Origin: Amycolatopsis orientalis DSM 40040 = KCTC 9412
GTDB taxonomy: Bacteria; Actinomycetota; Actinomycetes; Mycobacteriales; Pseudonocardiaceae
Length of the DNA: 64,000 nucleotides
NCBI RefSeq assembly: GCF_000478275.1
Contig: NZ_ASJB01000077.1
Coordinates: 1-64,000 of the forward strand
Reading direction: 5' to 3'
In this document: positions 29,062 through 36,879 of the stretch, one piece after another
Position numbering within the stretch: position 1 is the first letter of the stretch
How the letters are laid out: the number at the start of each line of letters is the position of its first letter
The notes under the pieces: model-generated
What the model was told of the DNA's origin: nothing
Seen by the model: the letters and a program-made list of their open reading frames with translations, nothing else
The model's database searches: none
Program-made: the position numbers and the translations under genes

Positions 29062-29964
29062 CTGACAGCACCGAACACCCCGGACGAGCCCGCCACTCCC
29101 ACCACGGAGGGCGGGCTCGTTCGTCTGCGTCTGGATGTCTCCTATGACGGGACCGATTTCTCCGGTTGGGCGCGGCAGCCCGGGCGTCGCACGGTTCAGG
29201 GCGTCCTCGAAGAGGCGCTTGCGAAGCAGCCTCCAGGAGCCTCGGTCCCGAAATCCGTCGTCGTCGCCGGCCGCACCGATGCCGGTGTGCACGCGGCCGG
29301 CCAGGTGGTCCACGTCGACGTGTCGCCTTTAGCGGGCGAAACGCGATCCGGTCGCCTGGAGGTGGACGCGCAGGGCATTCCTGACCTGCGCCGGATGTGC
29401 CATCGATGGAACCGGTACCTGCCAGGTGACGTGCGGGTGCTGAGCGCCCAGGTGGCCGCCCCCGGGTTCGACGCGCGATTCTCCGCCGTGCGGCGGCACT
29501 ATCGTTATCGCGTCTCCGACGCGCCATGGGGCGTGGATCCGTTGAGGCGCCACGACACCCTGGCCTGGGGAAGGCCGCTCTCTGTCGACGCGATGAACGA
29601 GGCGTCGGCTTCCCTCTTGGGACTGCAGGACTTCGCGGCCTTCTGCAAACAGCGCGAAGGCGGGACGACCATCCGAGAGCTGCAGCGGCTCGTCTGGCGG
29701 CGGACCGGACCGCACGCGGTCGAGGTCGACGTCTCCGCCGACGCGTTCTGCCATTCGATGGTGCGCAGCCTGGTCGGGGCGCTGCTTCTTGTCGGCGATG
29801 GCCGCCGCCCGCGGGATTGGCCCGGCGACGTCCTGGAGAGCCGCACGCGCGACAGCGCTGTCGCTCCCGCACACGGCCTCACGCTGATGGCCGTCGACTA
29901 CCCTCCGGACACGGAACTCGCCGCCCGTGCCGATCAAACGCGCGCCATGCGCACCCCCTCCTGA
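29062..29964 (+). CDS. truA: tRNA pseudouridine synthase A, probable CTG start
   Basis: About 300 aa. No ATG, GTG or TTG exists in this frame between the interior of rplQ and the conserved SYDGTDFSGWARQPG core. CTG at 29062, 5 nt after the rplQ stop and close behind AAGAAGGAC, is the best start. The catalytic Asp is in GRTDAGVHAAGQ. It makes pseudouridine 38-40 in tRNA anticodon stems. A repeat copy at 29322-29351 encodes SPLAGETRSG inside the protein. The 3' end overlaps the convergent gene by 31 nt. Confidence 0.9.
   Translation: MTAPNTPDEPATPTTEGGLVRLRLDVSYDGTDFSGWARQPGRRTVQGVLEEALAKQPPGASVPKSVVVAGRTDAGVHAAGQVVHVDVSPLAGETRSGRLEVDAQGIPDLRRMCHRWNRYLPGDVRVLSAQVAAPGFDARFSAVRRHYRYRVSDAPWGVDPLRRHDTLAWGRPLSVDAMNEASASLLGLQDFAAFCKQREGGTTIRELQRLVWRRTGPHAVEVDVSADAFCHSMVRSLVGALLLVGDGRRPRDWPGDVLESRTRDSAVAPAHGLTLMAVDYPPDTELAARADQTRAMRTPS
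29322..29351. repeat. Interspersed repeat copy inside truA
   Basis: GTCGCCTTTAGCGGGCGAAA followed by CGCGATCCGG. It is read in the only stop-free frame in this direction (CCT TTA GCG GGC GAA). It resembles the copy at 45730-45759. Confidence 0.7.
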
Positions 29965-30893
29965 CCCGGCCGCGGGAGAGTCACAGGGCTGACGGCGCCG
30001 CGTCGAGCACGCAAGACGGCCTCGACGATGCCTTCGAAGTCGGTCGCCAGGTCTTCCGCGGTGACGATGACGAAGCGCCAGCCCTCGGCCTCCACCCGTC
30101 TTCGGCGTTCACGGTCAAGGGCGCGTTGCTTCCGGGTGTTGTGCCATCGGCCGTCGTATTCGATCGCGACCTGGGCCTCGTCGTCCGCGAGGTCCAGGCG
30201 AGCGAGGAATTCACCTGTCCGGGAGTAGACCTCGACCTGAGGTGTCGTCTTGATGCCGCCGGCTGCCAGCACGATCCGGACTTCCGATTCCCGGGGTGAC
30301 TCCGCACGAGGATCGGAGAGTCGCAAAGCTTGCCTGGCCAGACGGATTCCCCGATTGCGGCGGCCGTAGAACTCCCTGTTGAGATGCAGATCAGTCAGCT
30401 TCTCGGCCCTCATGAACTGGTCCAGATCCGGGACGCCGATGCGAAGCCTTCGCACCCATCCGGATTTGCGGGGCGAAAGCCGGAGGAGCAGGTCCACCGC
30501 GATCCGGCTCTTCCGCGCGATGCGGATACCGTTCCACGGCTTTGATTCTTCGGGCTTGATCTCGGTCCGTCGAACCTTGATGCCGACTATCGGGCCGAAG
30601 CGCTGCTTCTCCGGTACGACCATCTCGACAGGATCGTTGGGCTGGGCCAGATCGACGCCGTGAACGGTCGCGGCCGAACGGCCGGTCAGCACGGCTTCCG
30701 GCGGTGCCAGCAATGCCGCACCCCGACAGCGCAGTTCGTGCGTGACCTCCACGTCAGCGCGCGTGTAGACGTCCTGAAACAGCCTCCGGACGCTGGGACC
30801 GCGCAGGCGGCTTGCCGTGATGAGGCCCGCTTTGCGTGCCTCGGAACCGCGGAAGACGTCGGGGAGGTGGGATGAATCGAAGGGTTTGGTCAT
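29934..30893 (-). CDS. DUF559/Vsr-like nuclease-fold protein with AbiEi-type N-terminus
   Basis: 319 aa. The N-terminal half resembles the winged-helix/AbiEi antitoxin-like module found in many actinobacterial orphan proteins (RKAGLITASRLRGPSVRRLF). The C-terminal third resembles the DUF559/Vsr endonuclease fold: DLADDEAQVAIEYDGRWHN, then REDRR-type basic helix and GWRFVIVTAEDL. The E/D residues in AIEYDG would be catalytic if it is active. Function unknown; no partner toxin is adjacent. It is convergent with and overlaps truA by 31 nt. Confidence 0.65.
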   Translation of the reverse strand: MTKPFDSSHLPDVFRGSEARKAGLITASRLRGPSVRRLFQDVYTRADVEVTHELRCRGAALLAPPEAVLTGRSAATVHGVDLAQPNDPVEMVVPEKQRFGPIVGIKVRRTEIKPEESKPWNGIRIARKSRIAVDLLLRLSPRKSGWVRRLRIGVPDLDQFMRAEKLTDLHLNREFYGRRNRGIRLARQALRLSDPRAESPRESEVRIVLAAGGIKTTPQVEVYSRTGEFLARLDLADDEAQVAIEYDGRWHNTRKQRALDRERRRRVEAEGWRFVIVTAEDLATDFEGIVEAVLRARRGAVSPVTLPRPGQEGVRMARV

Positions 30894-31022
30894 GCCTCCA
30901 CGATGATCGGCAAGACCGACAAGGAATCGCGAAAACCGCCTCAGAAGGCCGATTCATCCACAACCCCCCCGCTTATCCACAGCCGGCGCGATTACCCCTT
31001 GACGTCCCCTTTTCCCACCCCA

Positions 31023-31130
31023 GGTCGACTTTCGCGGGCTAACCGCGATCCGGGGCGGGACGCAAAACGGGGGCACCGTCCGATATGGACAGTGCCCCCG
31101 CCGAGCACGGTTAGCCCGCGAAAGTCGACG
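31023..31130. repeat. Inverted pair of interspersed repeats around a strong hairpin
   Basis: Copies at 31023-31054 (forward) and 31103-31130 (reverse) flank a separate stem at 31069-31099 (GGGGGCAC and GTCC pairing with GGAC and GTGCCCCC). The structure lies just past the stop of the leftward EccE operon, so it probably terminates it. Confidence 0.85.
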
Positions 31131-31137
31131 CGCCGGG

Positions 31138-31860
31138 TTAGTCGCCGCGCCTGACCGGGCCCAGGATCTGCTGTTCTTTGGCGGTGGTGACCAGGCGAAG
31201 GGGACGCCAAAGGTTGCGTCCCAGCGCGACGACCTGGTCGTCCTTCAGCGTCGTGAGCTGCTTCATCATCTGCGGCGGGAGCCGCCAGATCCGCGCGGCC
31301 AGTTCGGCCTGACCCGGCGGGAGCCGCTGCATCAGCACCAGGTCGGCCGCGTTCGCGGTCGCCCCGGCCTGCGGGTGCAGGTACGGCAGCACGTAGACCG
31401 TCGTCTGCCACGGCGAACGCGGCGGGAACAGGTCCTGCGGCGTCGGGCCGCCGTCGGTCACCACCAGCAGCGGCGCGTCCTCCGACGGGCGCGGGAGGTC
31501 CACCGGCGACAGCCGCCGGATCTGCACCAGCGGCGACGGCCTGCCGTTGGGCTGATTACCCGCCGCCTGGGGGAGAACCTGCCACGCGGCCGGACGACCG
31601 GTCGCCACGACGACCCACGCCCCGACGGCCATCGCCCGCAACGCCACCTGGCGGGCCAGATACAGGCCACCGACCAGCACGATCCGGGTCGGCGTCGAGC
31701 GCAGCGCGGAGATCGTCAGCGGCTCGCCCTTGAGCCCGGAGCCGAGGACGATCCCGCCCCGGTCGCCGGACGGGCTGATCGCGTCGAGCATCGCCGGGTC
31801 GACGGTGAATTCCGGGGCGACACCGGCGTTCTGGCCGGCGTCGCGCATACGGGTGCTCAT
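31138..31860 (-). CDS. T7SS-locus protein of unknown function downstream of eccE
   Basis: 240 aa. The ATG overlaps the eccE stop (ATGA), so it is co-translated. The middle resembles a Rossmann-like or ATPase-derived fold (TPTRIVLVGGLYLARQVALR, then PLLVVTDGGPTPQDLFPP), with no P-loop. There is no signal peptide or membrane helix, so it is probably cytoplasmic. Coupling to eccE suggests an accessory role in secretion; I do not recognise a named family. Confidence 0.65.
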   Translation of the reverse strand: MSTRMRDAGQNAGVAPEFTVDPAMLDAISPSGDRGGIVLGSGLKGEPLTISALRSTPTRIVLVGGLYLARQVALRAMAVGAWVVVATGRPAAWQVLPQAAGNQPNGRPSPLVQIRRLSPVDLPRPSEDAPLLVVTDGGPTPQDLFPPRSPWQTTVYVLPYLHPQAGATANAADLVLMQRLPPGQAELAARIWRLPPQMMKQLTTLKDDQVVALGRNLWRPLRLVTTAKEQQILGPVRRGD

Positions 31861-33419
31861 GCCGTGCCTCCGATCGGCAGCGTCGCGGAGAACCCGGAGA
31901 TCTGCAGGCCGCGCAGCGGCGTCAGCGCCACACCGAGCCTGTCCGAGATGCCCTGCAGCCGCTGGTCCGCCGCGTCCAGTTCACGCGGGTTCCGCGCGCT
32001 CAAGCGCACGATGCCCCGCAGGCCGATCTTGCCTTCGTCGGCGGACGGCGAGATCGACATCGCCACCGTCGCCGACAGCGCGCGAACGCTGGTCAGCGCG
32101 TTCAGGCTGCCGCTGATCTTGCCCTTCGGCCAGCTGGTGATCGCGTAGCTCGCGTGTCCGATGCCCGCCGCGGTGACGCCGGTCCAGCGCTCCTGCAGAC
32201 CGACTTTCGCGGGCGAACCGGCGACCGCGGTCAGTTCCGCGGCAGAGATGCTGGACCGCAGCAGCTCATCCGGGTCGAGCGGCCGGGTGGGCACGCCCTG
32301 CGATTCCAAGGCGTTGCGCACCCGCGACAGCGCGCCGATCAGCGCGCGATGAGCACCGACGACGCCGCCGCCGCGTTCACGGATGGCGGCCGGGCACCGG
32401 CGCGGGTCGAGCCGGATGGCCACCCACGTCGTCCGCCGCGCGGCCGCGGGCAGCGGGCCGAGCACCTCCATATAGGAGCTGAGCGCCGGCGAGTCCGACG
32501 GAAGAGCCGCGCTGCCCGGGTAGCAGTGCCAGATCATCTGGATCGAGTCGAGGACAACGCCGCGGTCTTCGAGACACGGCGCGAGCGCGGACAGCGGCAG
32601 GCTCGGCGCGCCACCGGCCTGGGTGATCAGCGCGGGCGCGGGCTCGACGAGCAGGACCGCGGTCCATGTCCCGTCGTGCCACGCGAGGCCGACCTGCTGG
32701 CGTTCGTGGTCGACGCCGTGCGCGACGACGAGATCGGGCACGGCGAGGCGGAGCAGGTTCACCCGGGCGTCGTCGGGACCGGTGACGGCGTCCTCTTCGG
32801 CGGCGAGCGTCTCGATACTGCTCGGCGGAAGCGGGTTCGCCACGCGGTCATGCGAACGGAACATGTACCGCAGGGTGAGTCCAGCCCATTGGGTGAACCA
32901 CCGGCCGCTCCAGCGCAGGAACGCGATGACGATCGCGACCCCGAGCACGCCGATCGCGACGTACTTCAGCTTCATGTTGATCGCGAGCAGGACGAGGCCG
33001 ATCGCGAGCCCGAGTTCGAGGACGACCAGGTTCGCCACGGGCAGCGGACCGAGGTTGATCCCGCCGGTCCGGCGTCGCGCGGGCGCGGAGATCCGTACCG
33101 CCGGGGTGGGCGGAGGGCCGGACTGCGGGCTGGGGCCGCCAGGCGGAGGACCGCCCGGGCCACCGGGCCCACCAGGGCCTCCCGGACCACCAGGTCCACC
33201 GGGGCCACCAGGGCCTCCGGGACCGGGGCCACCGGGACCTTGCGGTCCGCCAGGGCCTCCCGGGCCACCGGGACCGCGAGGAACACCGGGGCCTCCCGGG
33301 CCCCCGGCCGGGCCGCCCGGACCACTCGGCCTGCCGGGCCTTGGCGGCGGCCCCGGCGGGCGGCCTGGCGGTTGAGACCCCGGGGGGCCAGGCGGACGTG
33401 GAGGAGTGGTGACGGACAT
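31857..33419 (-). CDS. eccE: Type VII secretion protein EccE with collagen-like N-terminus
   Basis: 520 aa. The ATG at 33419 follows GAGAAAG and gives [14 protein letters not shown]. The first 110 residues are Gly/Pro-rich with long GPGGPGG-type triplets. Two transmembrane helices follow ([20 protein letters not shown] and [16 protein letters not shown]), then the cytoplasmic EccE domain. It is peripheral in the ESX membrane complex in mycobacteria, and mycobacterial ESX-4 lacks it. A repeat copy (32198-32230) is read as part of [11 protein letters not shown]. Confidence 0.8.
   Translation of the reverse strand: MSVTTPPRPPGPPGSQPPGRPPGPPPRPGRPSGPGGPAGGPGGPGVPRGPGGPGGPGGPQGPGGPGPGGPGGPGGPGGPGGPGGPGGPGGPPPGGPSPQSGPPPTPAVRISAPARRRTGGINLGPLPVANLVVLELGLAIGLVLLAINMKLKYVAIGVLGVAIVIAFLRWSGRWFTQWAGLTLRYMFRSHDRVANPLPPSSIETLAAEEDAVTGPDDARVNLLRLAVPDLVVAHGVDHERQQVGLAWHDGTWTAVLLVEPAPALITQAGGAPSLPLSALAPCLEDRGVVLDSIQMIWHCYPGSAALPSDSPALSSYMEVLGPLPAAARRTTWVAIRLDPRRCPAAIRERGGGVVGAHRALIGALSRVRNALESQGVPTRPLDPDELLRSSISAAELTAVAGSPAKVGLQERWTGVTAAGIGHASYAITSWPKGKISGSLNALTSVRALSATVAMSISPSADEGKIGLRGIVRLSARNPRELDAADQRLQGISDRLGVALTPLRGLQISGFSATLPIGGTA
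32198..32230. repeat. Divergent repeat copy inside eccE
   Basis: CCGACTTTCGCGGGCGAACC matches the CGGG-type copy apart from CGAA replacing CTAA. It sits in the eccE coding region without a frameshift. The least certain of the in-gene copies. Confidence 0.5.
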
Positions 33420-33523
33420 CCGCGCTTTCTCTTCCCCTCGTGCGTGCTGCGTACCCGGAAAGCCGGTCCCGAGCGACTCGACCCTAGCTGGAGTTGGTAG
33501 AAACCCCACACCAGACGGTCCCC

Positions 33524-33548
33524 GTACGGCTATCCTGCGGAACCGTAC
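33524..33548. promoter_or_regulatory. Dyad in the divergent eccE-eccB intergenic region
   Basis: GTACGG (33524-33529) and CCGTAC (33543-33548) surround a -10-like TATCCT (33531-33536) facing eccB. The 156-nt region (33420-33575) must hold both promoters. Confidence 0.4.
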
Positions 33549-33575
33549 CGCGACGGGGAGGACTGTAGGTCGAGA

Positions 33576-35201
33576 ATGCCATCAACGCCGACTACTAAGT
33601 CTCAAGTTCAGGCTTATCAGTTCGTTCTGCGCCGGATGCAATCCGCGCTGGTCCGTCGCGACGCCGTCATGCTCCACGACCCGATGCGCACCCACACGCG
33701 CGCCACCATCGTGGGCGTCGTGCTGGCCGCGCTGGGCGTCCTGGTCTTCGTGATCTGGGGTCTCCTGAGCCCGAAACCCTCCGTGCCGGACGCGGGCAAC
33801 ATCGTCATCGGCGAACAGTCCGGGACGGTGTACGTCGTGGCGGGGAACCCGAAGAAACTGATTCCGACCTTCAATCTCGCTTCCGCGCGGCTGCTGATCA
33901 TCGCGCAGTCGAAGCAAGGGGCACAGCAGGCGGGGAACAAGCCTTCCGGGCCCACGCAGGCTTCCGAAGTGAAGAACCCCACAGTCGTTTCCGACGAGCA
34001 GCTGAAGAACATTCCCCGCGGTCAGCTCATGGGAATTCCCAACGGCCCGCAGCTGATGCCGACGGAAGGCCAGCGCGTCGCCCCGGACTGGGGTGTGTGC
34101 GACGAGGTCATGTACGACCCGACGGTGCCCCGGCCGGACCTCACGAAGACGGAGACGACCGTCTACGCCGGTGTGAAGCAGCTGGGGAACCGTGAGCTGG
34201 GCCAGGACGAGGCATTGCTGGCGAAGGGCGCCAACGGCAGGACCTACCTGATCTACCGGCTGGCGGCGAATCCCAACCTCCCGAACGCGAACGCCGTCAA
34301 GGCCGAGATCAAGCCCGACGCCAGTGCCGTCCTGTCCGCGTTGAAGCTGCCGGATCAGCCTCGCGGTATCTCCCAGGGCCTTTTGGACGCGATTCCCGAG
34401 GTTCCCGAGCTGAAGCTGCCGGACGTCGACGGCAAGGGCGAAACCCCCAACTTCGACATCGACGGCCTCAAGGTCGGGGACGTCTTCTCCACCGAGCAGG
34501 CCGGTGGGCAGCTGGACTTCCACCTCATCACGAGGGAAGGCATCCAGGCCGTTTCCCCGGCAGTCGCGGACATCGTGCAGACCGGGAAGAACGACGGCAG
34601 CACTTCGGTCATGTCCGTGGCGCTGGGCAAGATCCGCAACGTCACGCGGGTGACCAAGGGGCAGCCGGGCTTCGTCGAGGTCGACGCCTACCCGCAAAGC
34701 GTGCCGACGGTGCTCAACGCGACCCAGGGCTCCCGGGTCTCCTGCCTCAGCTGGTCCATCGTCGGTGAAGGCAGCAACCGGGACGGCCACACCGCGGTGT
34801 TCGTCGACGACAAGCTGCCGAAGGGCAGGAACGCCGACGGTTCCGCGCCCGGGGTCAAGATCGGTACTCCCGGCCCGGTCGGCGCGCCGATCAACAGCTT
34901 CTACATGGAGCCCGGTTTCGCCGCCGTCGTCCAGTCCGCGACCGGCAAGGAGACCTTCGACAAGGGGCCGATCCAGCTGATCTCCGATCGCGGGATCCGC
35001 TACGGCGTGCCCGACGCGGTCACGGCGGATTCGATCGGACTCAACAAGCGGGTGCCCGCACCGGAGTCGATCGTCAGGATCCTGCCGGTCGGCGCGTCGC
35101 TGAACACGCAGGACGTGCTCCGCACCTTCGACACGGTTCCGATCGACGACAGGGCGGGTTCGGTCGCCACGCAGTCGCAGCAGGCCCCGGCGGGGAACTG
35201 A
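33576..35201 (+). CDS. eccB: Type VII secretion protein EccB
   Basis: 541 aa. The cytoplasmic start MPSTPTTKSQVQAYQFVLRR and MQSALVRRDAVMLHDPMR are diagnostic of EccB. One transmembrane helix (about residues 43-63) is followed by the large periplasmic domain. The paired cysteines (GVCDEV and RVSCLSW) could form a disulfide. It is a core ESX membrane component. EccB is divergent from eccE. Confidence 0.93.
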   Translation: MPSTPTTKSQVQAYQFVLRRMQSALVRRDAVMLHDPMRTHTRATIVGVVLAALGVLVFVIWGLLSPKPSVPDAGNIVIGEQSGTVYVVAGNPKKLIPTFNLASARLLIIAQSKQGAQQAGNKPSGPTQASEVKNPTVVSDEQLKNIPRGQLMGIPNGPQLMPTEGQRVAPDWGVCDEVMYDPTVPRPDLTKTETTVYAGVKQLGNRELGQDEALLAKGANGRTYLIYRLAANPNLPNANAVKAEIKPDASAVLSALKLPDQPRGISQGLLDAIPEVPELKLPDVDGKGETPNFDIDGLKVGDVFSTEQAGGQLDFHLITREGIQAVSPAVADIVQTGKNDGSTSVMSVALGKIRNVTRVTKGQPGFVEVDAYPQSVPTVLNATQGSRVSCLSWSIVGEGSNRDGHTAVFVDDKLPKGRNADGSAPGVKIGTPGPVGAPINSFYMEPGFAAVVQSATGKETFDKGPIQLISDRGIRYGVPDAVTADSIGLNKRVPAPESIVRILPVGASLNTQDVLRTFDTVPIDDRAGSVATQSQQAPAGN

Positions 35202-35269
35202 ACGCGGGAACCCCTGGGCAGGCGCGCGCGTCTCAACGCCCAAGCACGATCGGGTGAGTGGAGGGTGCA

Positions 35270-35584
35270 GTGGCCGGCCTGAAGATCGACGGCGCCGCCG
35301 TCGGTGACTATGCGAAGCGGGTGGACGCGGCCGCCGGAGAACTCGAGCTGGCGGCCGCCGAGGTGACCGGGGACGGCGTCACCGTCGAGTCCTACGGCAC
35401 GCTCGGGGAGGAACTCGGGCTCGGCACGTCTTACGGAAGCGCGGCCGAGGCCATCCGGCGTCAACTGGTGGAGGGTGCGGCCGCGCTGAGGTCGGCGTCG
35501 GAGGCCCTGCACACGGTGACCGCGCGGCACGCCGGGCACGACGACGAGGCCGCCCAGATGATCAAGCGCGCCGTGGAGCTCTGA
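35270..35584 (+). CDS. EspC/WXG100-like type VII secretion target
   Basis: 104 aa from the GTG at 35270, behind GGAGGG; a GTG at 35258 is an alternative. All-helical, with GLKIDGAAVGDYAKRVDAAA at the start and a C-terminal half ending DDEAAQMIKRAVEL. There is no clear W-x-G, but size, composition and context (6 nt before a PPE-like gene) fit an ESX target partner. Confidence 0.6.
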   Translation: MAGLKIDGAAVGDYAKRVDAAAGELELAAAEVTGDGVTVESYGTLGEELGLGTSYGSAAEAIRRQLVEGAAALRSASEALHTVTARHAGHDDEAAQMIKRAVEL

Positions 35585-35589
35585 GCAGC

Positions 35590-36747
35590 ATGATCGCCGA
35601 GTCGGAACACCCGACCGATTCCATCCCGCACCCGATGGCGTCCGCGCGCCCTGCCGTCCCCGAGGCGGCCCCGAGTGCGTTTAGCCCCCTAATCGTGACC
35701 GGCTCGGGCGAGGATGACCTGGTCGCGGCCGCGGCGCCGCATCTCGCGTTTCTCACCGAGCTGTCGGGCCATCTGGGGCTGATCGATCCGGTCGAGGCCT
35801 ACCTGGCCCCGCTCGCGGGGCGCTGGGAGGACTTGAAGGACGAGGCGGACAGGCTTCGGAAGGCGGCGAAGGCCGCGGGCACCGTTTCGAAGGAACTGGC
35901 CGAGGACCTCGGCCGCCTCGACGCCGGATGGTCGGGCAAGGACGCCGATGCGTTCGTCGCGTACATCGGCGACATCAAGGTCGCGGGTTCTGACGTCGAG
36001 GACGCCCTTACCGCGTTGGCGGGTTCGCTCGACGAGCTGGTGCTGTCGATCCGGCGCATCCTGACCGACCTCGTCGAGGTTCTGGTCGATACGGCCGAGC
36101 TGACGTCCGAGACCGCGATGCTGCCGGTCGGCGGTGTGAGGCGGGCGCGAGCCCAGCTGGAGGAGGCGCAGGAGTCGGCCAAGGCGCTCTACGAGGCCGC
36201 TCGCGACGTGCTCGAGGGCTTTGTGAGGCTTTGCGACGGCGTCGACGATCCTGATGCGGCTTCGCGAAGCATCGAGATCACTCACCGGTTTCCGCAGGAC
36301 GAGTTCAAACTGCACGACAATTCCGCGGTGGCCGGGGCGCCGGTGCCGGAGAAGAACGCCGGTGGTCGAGCGGAAGCCGCTGAGCCTGCTTCCGAGGAGC
36401 AGTCGACGTCGCCGTCCGCGGCCGATCCCGCCGACGGCCGGAAGACCGGATCGCAGGAACCGCTGATCGAGCAAGGGCAAGCGCCGATCCCGGAGGTCGC
36501 GCCCATGCAGGCCGCGCCTGCCGCCGGCCACGCGGGTGCCGGGGCGGGGACCGCGATGATGCCGATGGGGATGGCGCCGATGGGGATGGGCATGGGCGGG
36601 GGAGGCGGGACGGCTCACCAGTCGAAGACGCGGCCCGCCTCGAAGCCGTCCGACGTGGTCGGCGAGCCCGGCCAGGTCGTCCCGCCTGTGATCGGCGAGG
36701 ACGACGCCCCCGCGAAACCGAGCCCGAAGCCGAAGCCCGCCAAGTAG
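35590..36747 (+). CDS. PPE/WXG-like T7SS substrate protein
   Basis: 385 aa. Residues about 45-225 are helical, with DAGWSGKDADAF (about 113-124) as the W-x-G turn and a heptad-like following helix. The C-terminal 150 residues are low complexity: Ala/Pro/Glu, then Met/Gly-rich (MMPMGMAPMGMGMGGGGG), similar in style to the 821-aa and 792-aa proteins later in the window. A repeat copy at 35675-35702 encodes SAFSPLIVTG near the N-terminus. Confidence 0.65.
   Translation: MIAESEHPTDSIPHPMASARPAVPEAAPSAFSPLIVTGSGEDDLVAAAAPHLAFLTELSGHLGLIDPVEAYLAPLAGRWEDLKDEADRLRKAAKAAGTVSKELAEDLGRLDAGWSGKDADAFVAYIGDIKVAGSDVEDALTALAGSLDELVLSIRRILTDLVEVLVDTAELTSETAMLPVGGVRRARAQLEEAQESAKALYEAARDVLEGFVRLCDGVDDPDAASRSIEITHRFPQDEFKLHDNSAVAGAPVPEKNAGGRAEAAEPASEEQSTSPSAADPADGRKTGSQEPLIEQGQAPIPEVAPMQAAPAAGHAGAGAGTAMMPMGMAPMGMGMGGGGGTAHQSKTRPASKPSDVVGEPGQVVPPVIGEDDAPAKPSPKPKPAK
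35675..35702. repeat. Interspersed repeat copy inside the PPE-like gene
   Basis: GTGCGTTTAGCCCCCTAATC then GTGACCGG. A perfect CCCC-type copy read as F-S-P-L-I-V, the only stop-free frame in this direction. Confidence 0.8.
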
Positions 36748-36758
36748 GTGCCCACGGC

Positions 36759-36878
36759 CGGAGCGACTTTCGCGGGCTAACTGCGACCCGGGGCGGCGGA
36801 GCGACATTCGCGGGCTAACCGTGATCCGGGGCGGGCAGGGAAGTGCCCCAGGTCACGGTTAGCCCGCGAAACGCAAGT
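36759..36878. repeat. Three repeat copies between convergent genes
   Basis: Forward copies at 36759-36793 and 36797-36831; a reverse copy at 36851-36878. The second and third can pair across a 19-nt loop. They fill the gap between the PPE-like gene and the mycosin stop, where a bidirectional terminator would be expected. Confidence 0.85.
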
Positions 36879-36879
36879 G

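Noticed and set aside
33120-33380. Possible CRISPR or minisatellite array in eccE
   Set aside because: The pattern is Gly-Pro triplet codons within a single reading frame, without spacers.
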